Origin: an uncultured bacterium
Lineage (GTDB): Bacteria > Planctomycetota > UBA1135
Direction of reading: 5' to 3'
NCBI GenBank assembly: GCA_937919925.1
Contig: CALFOT010000087.1
Coordinates: 1 to 46,063 of the forward strand
DNA: 46,063 nucleotides
This document shows positions 7,958 through 15,403 of this stretch, one piece after another. The notes below the pieces were generated by a model, which was not told the origin of the DNA, did no database searches, and saw only the letters and a program-made list of their open reading frames with translations. The translations under genes and the position numbers were made by a program. Positions within the stretch are counted from its first letter, which is position 1. Each line of letters begins with the position of its first letter.

Positions 7958-8387
7958 CGAGCAAAGCTTTCACGCGCGCCTCCAGCTGGCGCCCCGCAAC
8001 CCTGCCCGTGACCGCCACCATCACCGTATCGTCGCCCGCCACTGAGCCCACCAAACCTTCATGTTCTTCTGCTTCTAAGGCACGCGCAATTGCACTGGCG
8101 GCGCCCGCTTCGCAGCGGATTAAAACCAGATTCGGCCCGGCCGATTTGGAGCCGCGCAATAACGAACGCAATGCCTCTAGTGGCGTAACATGATCTTGTT
8201 CGCGCAGCACATAACCACGATCTGTCTTGACCGCGCCGAGTACCCGTAAATCACGACTAATCGAGGGCTGTGCAGCGACAATCCCCTCTTTTTTCAAAGC
8301 GACACGCAACTCTGCCTGATTCCCCTGAAATCCGGCAAGTAAAATACGCCGTAGAGCATCGCGCCGTTGGACTGTTTGATCAACCAT
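7953..8387 (-). CDS. argR: Arginine repressor ArgR
   Basis: A 144-residue protein, close to the usual 150. The N-terminal winged helix-turn-helix contains VAAQPSISRDLRVLGAVK, matching the family's TQATVSRDI(R/K)ELG recognition helix. The C-terminal oligomerisation/arginine-binding domain ends with LVGSVAGDDTVMVAVT, carrying the GDDT motif whose two aspartates contact arginine. It lies 77 bases upstream of argG on the same strand. ARG-box-like sites occur both before argR (8396-8407) and before argG, suggesting that it controls itself and the biosynthetic genes. Confidence 0.92.
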   Translation of the reverse strand: MVDQTVQRRDALRRILLAGFQGNQAELRVALKKEGIVAAQPSISRDLRVLGAVKTDRGYVLREQDHVTPLEALRSLLRGSKSAGPNLVLIRCEAGAASAIARALEAEEHEGLVGSVAGDDTVMVAVTGRVAGRQLEARVKALLE

Positions 8388-8395
8388 CCGGACGA

Positions 8396-8407
8396 GAATA
8401 AATATCC
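8396..8407. promoter_or_regulatory. ARG-box-like site before argR
   Basis: GAATAAATATCC matches 10 of 12 core positions of the ArgR operator and sits 9 bases before the argR ATG. It would allow autoregulation of argR. Confidence 0.45.
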
Positions 8408-8443
8408 CCGCCTATCCCGTCAATCATGGGGCAACTCGCCCGC

Positions 8444-9868
8444 TTAACCGCGATACCACTTCAGCCCGTCCGCCGTATCTTCGAGGGTGATGTGCGCCGC
8501 ACTCAGCTCCTCTCGAATGGCGTCGGCGCGGGCAAAGTCTTTGGCGGCTCGTGCTTCCGTGCGCGCGACCAGGAGTTGCTCGATCGCGGCATCCGTCAAC
8601 CCGCCGGCAATCACTGGATCCAAGAATCCGAACACGTCATCAGCTTCCGCGAGCAAAGCAAGGGCCGCAGAATATTCCGCGGCTGCAAGTTTGCCGTGAA
8701 TAAAACTGTTACGCAGCACAAACAAAGCAGCCAGTGCTTCTGAGGTGTTGAGATCGTCGCTGAGGGCAGCTTGGAAAGCCAGGCGTGTGCGATTTACGGC
8801 GGAGTCAACATGGAGGGAGTCCAAATCAACAAGGGTGACTCCGGCCTCGGCAGCCAGACGACTGCGGAAATCATTGAGATTGCGCCGCGCTTCAGTGGCC
8901 CCTTGCAGCGCTTGCCAAGTGAAATTGAGCGGATTGCGGTAACTGCCGCGCATCATCAAGAATCGGTAATCCAGGGGGCTAAAACCACGTTTGGACAAAT
9001 CATCCAAGGTGTAAGCATTGCCGAGTGATTTGCCCATCTTGCCACCATCTACTTGCAAGAACTTGGTGTGCATCCACAGATTCACAAACGGGCCCTCGAG
9101 CACGGATTCACTTTGCGCGATTTCACATTCGTGATGTGGAAAAACATTGTCTTCCCCACCGGTATGGATATCAAAGTGGTCGCCTAGGTATTTGCGCGCC
9201 ATCGCGGAACATTCAATATGCCAACCGGGGAAACCATCCGGACCGAAAACTGTATCCCACTTCATTAAGTGCTTCGCATCGGATTTCCATAATGCAAAAT
9301 CCGCCGGGTGCTTTTTCTCACTGTTAATCTCCAACCGCGCGCCGGCCTCAAGCTCTTCAATGCGGTTGCCGGAGAGCTTGCCGTAGTTTGGAAAGCTGTG
9401 GACATCGAAGTAGACGTTATCCCCCACGCGATAAGCATGTCCTTGTTCAAGTAAACGTTCGACCATCGCCACCATCTCAACGATGTGGTCGGTGGCGCGC
9501 GGGTAAACATGCGCCGGTTTCACCGCCAGCGCTTCCATATCGGCAAAAAACGCTGCGCTGACTCGCTCCACAATCTGCCACGGATCGAGTTGATCGCGGC
9601 GCGCTTGCGCTTCCAGCTTGTCGTCGCCCTCTTCGGCATCATCCACTAAGTGACCGACATCTGTTAGATTCATCACCTGCAGAACTTGATAGCCTGCCAA
9701 CTCCAAAACGCGGCGCAGCAAATCCGCGAACAAAAACGCGCGGTAGTTGCCAATATGCGGGCGCTGGTAAACCGTGGGGCCGCAGTGGTACATGCGCACC
9801 TCACCGGGATGAATCGGGGTTAGGAGCTCCTTCTGGCGAGTCAACGTGTTGTAGAGGCGCAATTCCAC
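8444..9868 (-). CDS. cysS: Cysteinyl-tRNA synthetase
   Basis: A 474-residue class I synthetase that charges tRNA-Cys. The signature HIGH-type motif is YQRPHIGNYRAF (about 34-45). The zinc ligands are a Cys in YHCGPTVY, then HIECSAM and HHECEIAQ. The KMSKS loop is GKMGKSLGN, with Gly in place of the first Ser, a tolerated variant. The C-terminal DALR-like part ends with FARADAIREEL and GLKWYRG, as in most CysS. It lies 48 bases after the kinase gene and 56 bases before argR. Confidence 0.96.
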   Translation of the reverse strand: MELRLYNTLTRQKELLTPIHPGEVRMYHCGPTVYQRPHIGNYRAFLFADLLRRVLELAGYQVLQVMNLTDVGHLVDDAEEGDDKLEAQARRDQLDPWQIVERVSAAFFADMEALAVKPAHVYPRATDHIVEMVAMVERLLEQGHAYRVGDNVYFDVHSFPNYGKLSGNRIEELEAGARLEINSEKKHPADFALWKSDAKHLMKWDTVFGPDGFPGWHIECSAMARKYLGDHFDIHTGGEDNVFPHHECEIAQSESVLEGPFVNLWMHTKFLQVDGGKMGKSLGNAYTLDDLSKRGFSPLDYRFLMMRGSYRNPLNFTWQALQGATEARRNLNDFRSRLAAEAGVTLVDLDSLHVDSAVNRTRLAFQAALSDDLNTSEALAALFVLRNSFIHGKLAAAEYSAALALLAEADDVFGFLDPVIAGGLTDAAIEQLLVARTEARAAKDFARADAIREELSAAHITLEDTADGLKWYRG

Positions 9869-9916
9869 GGCAGTGGATTTTAGCAGGGCGACCGCCCCTT
9901 CACCCTTATTCCACCA

Positions 9917-10642
9917 CTAGCGGAGTAGTGAAGAACGCAGCTGCTGCATGCCGTCGGGCTCGGTGCCGCCATGCTTGATAAAGAAACGCGCAAAACGATC
10001 CACGCGCGCTTTCCTTTCCGTTTGCGACAAAGGTTCTGGACGTAGCTCCGCGCCAGCAAGGTCGATCAACCAGCATTTCCCAGTAGCGGCCTGCCACAGT
10101 AGATTGCCGGGATGCAGGTCGGTGGCCCACAAACCAACATCAAAAAGTTGCTGCAGCAAATGCGTAGCGGCCTCCAGTGCCGCCGCGGAATCGCGCGCAT
10201 CAAAAACCGTGCAAGCACCCACCACTTCACGCGTCACCAAATGTTGTCGCCACCAAGCACCATGCCGCTTGGCAAAAGCCAGCAGAACTTCTGGAGTATT
10301 CATACCGCGTGCGCGTAGGGCTACGGAAACAGCAACCTCTTCGATCAAACGGCTGGCATCCAAATAGCGATCGGCCTGTAACCCGCCAAGGAATCCACCA
10401 TGCCAGTTGACCCGCCAAACCCCATGCTCAACACCCCCTGTAGCAGCAGTTAACACCACCGCACGCGCAGCACCACGGCCATGGCCAAGCACGCGATCGG
10501 CCGCCAACGCTAGTTCTTCGAGCTGTTGTTCGCCATGCGACAGCCACGTGCTCCAGTCGCCGCCGGCTGCTAAACAGGGCGCCACAGAAAGCCAAGCTTG
10601 ACGATCAATATAGGTCTGGGGGGATGCCGCTGATTCTGGCAT
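9917..10642 (-). CDS. InaA/KdkA-type LPS core kinase
   Basis: A 241-residue member of the lipopolysaccharide kinase (Kdo/WaaP/InaA) branch of the protein-kinase-like fold. The catalytic loop is ATDLHPGNLLW, with the metal-binding LIDLAGAEL 20 residues later; both match the family's DLHxGN and IDFxxA pattern. A conserved Glu lies in RLIEEVAVSVALR (helix C equivalent). It probably phosphorylates Kdo or heptose of the LPS inner core at the cytoplasmic side. The divergent heptosyltransferase gene begins 6-24 bases away, which supports the LPS role. A broader small-molecule kinase is the alternative. Confidence 0.8.
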   Translation of the reverse strand: MPESAASPQTYIDRQAWLSVAPCLAAGGDWSTWLSHGEQQLEELALAADRVLGHGRGAARAVVLTAATGGVEHGVWRVNWHGGFLGGLQADRYLDASRLIEEVAVSVALRARGMNTPEVLLAFAKRHGAWWRQHLVTREVVGACTVFDARDSAAALEAATHLLQQLFDVGLWATDLHPGNLLWQAATGKCWLIDLAGAELRPEPLSQTERKARVDRFARFFIKHGGTEPDGMQQLRSSLLR

Positions 10643-10666
10643 AGGCGCATGGTATCTTTGCGCCGC

Positions 10667-11701
10667 ATGTCACAACCACAACTAGCCGACCTACCCCTCG
10701 GGGCGCGGGTTTTGGCGATTCGCCTCTCAGCTTTGGGCGACATCGTCTTTGCGCTGCCGGCGTTGGCGGCACTGAAAGAGGCGCGGCCGGATTTACGCGT
10801 TGATTGGTTGGTCGAGGATCGTTTTGCCGCAGTGCTGGAGTTTCATCCACTGATTGAGGAAGTGCTGATTTTCCCACGCAAGGGTTGGCGCAATGGCAGC
10901 GGTTTGCGCACCATGTGGCAGCACTTACTGAAACTGCGTCGTCAGCGTGATTATGCCCTGGTGTTGGATTTTCAGAGCAATCTCAAAAGTGCTCTACAAC
11001 TACTGTTTGTGCGCACCAAACAACGTGTAGGTTTCGCTGCGCCGCTGGCGCGCGAGGGTGCCGAACGCTTCCATCAAGTGCATGCCGAAGTTCCAGAGCG
11101 CGCACACCGCAGCGCACGCGATGCAGCGCTGTTATCGGCCGTCGGTTGGCGGGGAACCCTACAACAGAAATTACGCTGGCCGTTGCCGGCAGAGATCTGT
11201 GCTTCTGTCAGCAACGCGGCAGCGGGTTTTACCCTGTTGCACACGGCAGTCACCGCTTACGGCAAAGACAAAGAATGGCCAGCGGAACGTTGGGCAGAAC
11301 TGGCGCGCGCTTTAGTTGCTGCAGGTCATCAACCACGCTTGTTATGGATTCCGTCGGAAAAGGCTGCTGCTGAGGCCATCGTCAAGGCTGCAGGCATGGG
11401 TGTAGAACTGGCCCCCGCCACGCCCACCATCAATCACCTGATGGTGCTGACGGATGCTGCGCGTTGCCTGATTGGCACCGATAGCGGCCCGGTGCACCTA
11501 GCCGCCTACCGTGGCACCAAAGTCGTGGCGCTTTTTGGCCCGACCGATCCGCAAATCTACGCCCCGCCTGGTGTACAGGTGCGCATCGTTTATCCCGGCA
11601 CCCCCGGCGAAGCGCCGCCACCGCGGGATCGCAGCAAACGTTCGCCATGGATGGAGCGCATCAGCGTGGCAGATGTACTGCAACAGATTGCCGCAGGCTA
11701 A
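10667..11701 (+). CDS. Glycosyltransferase family 9 (heptosyltransferase)
   Basis: A 344-residue GT-B enzyme. The N-terminal RLSALGDIVFALPALAAL is the GT9 ADP-heptose transferase signature, followed by VDWLVEDRFAAVLEFHP. The C-terminal donor-site motif is LIGTDSGPVHLAAYRGTKVVALFGPTDP (key residues G-DSG-H-A and FG-TDP). It most resembles WaaC/heptosyltransferase I. It would add heptose to Kdo on the LPS core. Start: ATG 10667 (MSQPQLADLP); ATG 10649 is possible and would leave only six bases from the divergent kinase gene. Neither has a clear ribosome-binding site. Confidence 0.88.
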   Translation: MSQPQLADLPLGARVLAIRLSALGDIVFALPALAALKEARPDLRVDWLVEDRFAAVLEFHPLIEEVLIFPRKGWRNGSGLRTMWQHLLKLRRQRDYALVLDFQSNLKSALQLLFVRTKQRVGFAAPLAREGAERFHQVHAEVPERAHRSARDAALLSAVGWRGTLQQKLRWPLPAEICASVSNAAAGFTLLHTAVTAYGKDKEWPAERWAELARALVAAGHQPRLLWIPSEKAAAEAIVKAAGMGVELAPATPTINHLMVLTDAARCLIGTDSGPVHLAAYRGTKVVALFGPTDPQIYAPPGVQVRIVYPGTPGEAPPPRDRSKRSPWMERISVADVLQQIAAG

Positions 11702-11702
11702 A

Positions 11703-13484
11703 TCAGCGAATTTCCAGGCGATAGGGCAACCGCGCGTAAACACCGGGCCGCTCCAGTAACGCCGCATTGCGTTGCAGTTCTTGCCACAACGGCAATAATC
11801 CAATTGGTATATGCAAGGCTGAGTGTTGAGGTGTACGCGCGACTGGATAGTCTTCGGCGCCAAGTAACTGAGACGTGAGTTGCTGCAAGTAGTTGCCTTC
11901 CGGTTCGCGGTAATCCACAAACCAATGCGCTGCGCCAAGTGCTTCGGCGGCTAAGGCAATAGCATCATCCAGGTTGCCCAGCTGATCCACTAAACCTAGC
12001 TCCAGGGCATCGGCGCCGGACCAAACGCGGCCTTGGGCAATTTCATGCACCTGCTCACGGGTGAGGGAACGCCCGACCGCAACCCGATCCAAGAATCCAG
12101 CATAAATCGTATCCACATACACCTGCATTTGCGCAAGTTCATCGGCACTCTTGCGATGGTAGAGCGACATCATGGTTGCCCACGGTCCAGTCTGCACAGT
12201 ATCGACATGCACGCCCACATCTTGCAATAACTTCTCGATGTTAGGGAACATCCCGAACACACCAATAGAACCAGTAATCGTGTTCGGCTCGGCAACGATT
12301 TTATCGGCCTGGCAAGCAATCCAATAACCACCGGAAGCGGCGAGTCTACCCATCGAAACGATGACCGGTTTTTCCGCAACACGCAGTAATTGCATTTCGC
12401 GCAAGATCACTTCACTGGCTGTGGCACTACCCCCGGGGCTATTCACGCGCAACACGACGGCATCGATGTTTTCATCCAGGCGCGCTTCCCGCAATTCCAG
12501 AGCCAAGCTATCGCCACCGATTTCCGTATCGGAAAAGCCATCGAAAATTTCGCCCTCGGCATAAATCACTGCGATCCGATAGCGGTAAGCATCTCCAGAT
12601 TCATCCTCCTCCATTTCTTCCAAATAGCGCATTAGGCCTACTTGGGCAAAGGTATCATGGTTTTCAGGATCCTCCCCAACGAGGCTGACGAGCTCCGCAA
12701 GCAGTTCATCAAAGTAACCGATACGGTCTACTAAACCATTCTCTAACGCAAACTCTGCAGAGTACATACCGCCTTCTGCCAACCACGTTTGTAGTTGCTC
12801 CAGGGCAACACCGCGCGCGGCACTTACATCGGCAAACCAAACATCTTGCAAAGAATCGAGCAGTTGTCTCATTTGCTCAAGATTCGCCTCGCTTGCACGC
12901 GGCAGAACAAATGGCTCCACTGCTGACTTGTACTTACCCACCCGCGTGACTTGCATTTCCACTCCAAGCGATTCCATGGCGTCGGCGAAAAACATCATTT
13001 CCGCGGCGTAACCACTCATGTCAAAAATACCCAATGGCGGCACGAAGATGGGGTCTGCCACCGATGCTAAGTAATAACTGCTCATATCGTAATCGGCCGC
13101 ATAGGCGTATATTTTTTTGCCCGCCGCACGAAAACGCAGCAATGCATCCAACACCGCACGCTCGGCGGCAGCGCCACCGTAGTGACCACTATGCAGCAAT
13201 AAAATCGCCTTGATTCGCCCTTGATCGGTGGCGTGATCAATCGCTTGAATCACTTTGCGCAGCGGCACGGAAGGTGCTTCACCGCTACCGAGCAAGGCCT
13301 GCATATCGCCAAAGCTTCCGCGTTCGGTGGCAAAAATGTTCTCGTCGATGACCAGCACACAGGAATCCGGGATCTCCGCGGGCAGTTCGGCAATGAAATA
13401 GGTGGAGATGGCAAAGAACAGAATGGCCACAGCACACAAAGTGCCGAGCACAGAAGCAAGAGTGGAGCGTAGGAAGTCTTTCAT
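11703..13484 (-). CDS. sppA: Signal peptide peptidase SppA (long, 67K type)
   Basis: A 593-residue tandem-domain protease. A single N-terminal membrane helix (about 10-33) anchors it. The general-base Lys is K186 in GKYKSAVEPF, in the N-terminal domain, and the nucleophile Ser is S384 in GRLAASGGYWIA, in the C-terminal domain. This split Ser/Lys dyad is typical of E. coli-type SppA. VLRVNSPGGSATASE is the conserved clamp before the Ser. It degrades signal peptides left in the membrane. Its ATG overlaps the stop of the upstream HEAAH lipoprotein gene (ATGA), so the two are co-translated. Confidence 0.94.
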   Translation of the reverse strand: MKDFLRSTLASVLGTLCAVAILFFAISTYFIAELPAEIPDSCVLVIDENIFATERGSFGDMQALLGSGEAPSVPLRKVIQAIDHATDQGRIKAILLLHSGHYGGAAAERAVLDALLRFRAAGKKIYAYAADYDMSSYYLASVADPIFVPPLGIFDMSGYAAEMMFFADAMESLGVEMQVTRVGKYKSAVEPFVLPRASEANLEQMRQLLDSLQDVWFADVSAARGVALEQLQTWLAEGGMYSAEFALENGLVDRIGYFDELLAELVSLVGEDPENHDTFAQVGLMRYLEEMEEDESGDAYRYRIAVIYAEGEIFDGFSDTEIGGDSLALELREARLDENIDAVVLRVNSPGGSATASEVILREMQLLRVAEKPVIVSMGRLAASGGYWIACQADKIVAEPNTITGSIGVFGMFPNIEKLLQDVGVHVDTVQTGPWATMMSLYHRKSADELAQMQVYVDTIYAGFLDRVAVGRSLTREQVHEIAQGRVWSGADALELGLVDQLGNLDDAIALAAEALGAAHWFVDYREPEGNYLQQLTSQLLGAEDYPVARTPQHSALHIPIGLLPLWQELQRNAALLERPGVYARLPYRLEIR

Positions 13485-14746
13485 CGGTAACGTAAGGCGA
13501 GGGCGCCGTCGCGAACGTACATACGCAACTGCAACGGTAACTTGAGATTGATTTCAGAAAGATTCCAACGCCGCTGAAATCCATCGGCTTGCATCACAAG
13601 GTAAGTGTGATCAATTTGGAATTCCACCTGATGTGGGAGTCCGGGTTGGCGCGGCAAAGGAGCTGGGCTCAAGGCTTCAAATCTTATGTCACTTGGGGCT
13701 TCGGGATAAGCCGCCCAACCGCCATTTTGACCGAGCCGAATGCGCACATGCGCACTGTTTGCCGGATCGCTGCCAAAAGTAGAGAGAATCAGGCCTGCTT
13801 CCGGATCAGAGGGAGCACGCCCATGCTGCAATTCCAAGCGAGTGGTGCTGTTTTCCACGAGCGACCAAGGTAAATCCAAATCAACCTGCTGCCCGGGCCG
13901 ACTCACGAGCAAAAAATGTTGGGCGGTCAAATCCCAATCGGCATCGCGACCACGCAAGCCCAGAAAGGGCTGTAAAAACAGCGCGTTCGCCGGCAAAGTC
14001 CAAGCCTGTGCAAAGGCTTCCAGCCACGGTGTGAGACCCTTCCCATAGTACAACGTATCCGCACAACGCAGTGCAAAAGCGGAATAGCGGATTTCCGCAG
14101 GCGCATCTTCGCCCTCTGCCCCCGGCCCCCAGCGCATGGCCACCGAGCGCCAATAAGGCCAAGCCTCAAGTCCCAGCGGGGCAGCTGGGGGTGCACCTTC
14201 GCACCACAACTCCGCAAGCCCTTCTTGAAACCACAGCGGAGCAGCCCGCAGATCTGGATACTCTTCACTCAACAAATGCGCCGCCTCGTGACGAAAACTA
14301 TGTAGCCAAGTGCGCGGCGGCGCGGAGAGTTCCGCGAGTAAGCTATCATCGCGTGGCAAGGGCACTACCGCCAAAGCCAAAGATGGAAAGGTACGCGGCG
14401 TACTGGGATCGCCATATAAGCCAGCTTCTAAATAGAATGTGGCCGCAGCAGCTTGATCCACCGGAACCACCATCCGCCGCGCGGCAGCAGCAGCCACGCG
14501 CGGCCAGCGCGCGGCAAAAACGGGATAGGCTTGCTGCATGTGGCATAACTCCTGCTCCAAGAACGGCTGCCAATGGGCGTAACGCGCCGGCAGCACCACT
14601 TGGATGGCGTCGGCCTGCTCGGCGCTGCCTTCGACTACCATTGCTGGGTTGGAACATGCAGCCAGCGCAACGACAATGAGCGCACGGCAACTTGTAAGCC
14701 TTCGCCACCAACTACTGTGACTGCTCCGCTCCGCACTCCCCCGCAA
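13481..14746 (-). CDS. Lipoprotein with HExxH peptidase motif (MA clan-like)
   Basis: The frame has no ATG before its signal sequence. A TTG at 14746 gives a 421-residue protein with a basic start (WWRR), a hydrophobic stretch and a lipobox VALAAC (Cys31). The next ATG (about 14640) would remove the lipobox. The core has HEAAHLL (His153, Glu154, His157) and WFQEGLAE (Glu175), the zinc ligands of gluzincin-type peptidases (peptidase_MA_2 group). The C-terminal half shows no motif I recognise. It is co-translated with sppA, so it may take part in envelope protein quality control. The first 30 bases overlap the divergent HAD gene. Confidence 0.7.
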   Translation of the reverse strand: MRGSAERSSHSSWWRRLTSCRALIVVALAACSNPAMVVEGSAEQADAIQVVLPARYAHWQPFLEQELCHMQQAYPVFAARWPRVAAAAARRMVVPVDQAAAATFYLEAGLYGDPSTPRTFPSLALAVVPLPRDDSLLAELSAPPRTWLHSFRHEAAHLLSEEYPDLRAAPLWFQEGLAELWCEGAPPAAPLGLEAWPYWRSVAMRWGPGAEGEDAPAEIRYSAFALRCADTLYYGKGLTPWLEAFAQAWTLPANALFLQPFLGLRGRDADWDLTAQHFLLVSRPGQQVDLDLPWSLVENSTTRLELQHGRAPSDPEAGLILSTFGSDPANSAHVRIRLGQNGGWAAYPEAPSDIRFEALSPAPLPRQPGLPHQVEFQIDHTYLVMQADGFQRRWNLSEINLKLPLQLRMYVRDGALALRYR

Positions 14747-15403
14747 CCTTTGGCGGGCATACTGTTCGATCTTGACGGCACGCTGATCGACACCGAATGT
14801 CTTCACTACGACAGTGCCATGGTGGTGCTCGGGCGCTACGGCAAAACGCTCAGTAAAGAAGCGTTCAAGCCCTATATCGGCACCGCTGAAGTCCCGTTTT
14901 GGCAAGACTTGCAGCGCATGTTCGATTTGCCCGCCACCATCGATGACCTGCTCCGTGCGCGCACCGAGGAGTATTTGCGCATCCTCCATAGCACCAGCAT
15001 AGAGCCTCTGCCCGGCGTTCTCGAACTCCTGCAGTGGGCTGTGCACCAGCAACTGCCGATCGCCGTGGCATCGTCTTCGCCGCGCGATCAAATCCGCGGT
15101 TCGCTGACGGCTGCCGGACTCGCTACTTTGATTCCGGTGCGCCGCTCCGGCCATGAAGATGTAGGTATTGGCCGGGGCAAACCGAATCCCGATGTTTATC
15201 AGGCTGCTGCTGAGGCTCTGCAGGTTGACCCAACGATGTGCCTGGCGGTGGAAGACTCCGCGATCGGCATGCGCGCGGCTTTTGCTGCCGGGTGTTTTGT
15301 GATTTGTGTACCGAATGCGAGTTTTCCGCCTAAAGACACTGGTTCTGCACATTTAGTCCTGCCTAGTATGCGTGAAGTCTACACCTTAGTGCAGAGTCTT
15401 TAA
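14717..15403 (+). CDS. HAD-IA phosphatase, beta-phosphoglucomutase-like
   Basis: A 228-residue HAD hydrolase starting at GTG 14717 (MTAPLRTPP). Earlier codons in the frame are antisense to the lipoprotein signal sequence and are not credible. Motif I is ILFDLDGTLIDTE (nucleophile Asp and acid Asp), followed by a four-helix cap. Motif II is AVASSSPRDQ, the lysine of motif III is in GRGKPNPDVY, and motif IV is AVEDSAIGMRAAFAAG. This order is typical of sugar-phosphate phosphatases and beta-phosphoglucomutases. The substrate is not predictable. Its stop codon shares TTAA with the convergent lon stop. Confidence 0.88.
   Translation: MTAPLRTPPQPLAGILFDLDGTLIDTECLHYDSAMVVLGRYGKTLSKEAFKPYIGTAEVPFWQDLQRMFDLPATIDDLLRARTEEYLRILHSTSIEPLPGVLELLQWAVHQQLPIAVASSSPRDQIRGSLTAAGLATLIPVRRSGHEDVGIGRGKPNPDVYQAAAEALQVDPTMCLAVEDSAIGMRAAFAAGCFVICVPNASFPPKDTGSAHLVLPSMREVYTLVQSL

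Noticed and set aside
14747-15352. Long upstream extension of the minus-strand lipoprotein frame, to 623 residues
   Set aside because: This part is antisense to the HAD gene with all its motifs. The lipobox and basic region fit a start near 14746.
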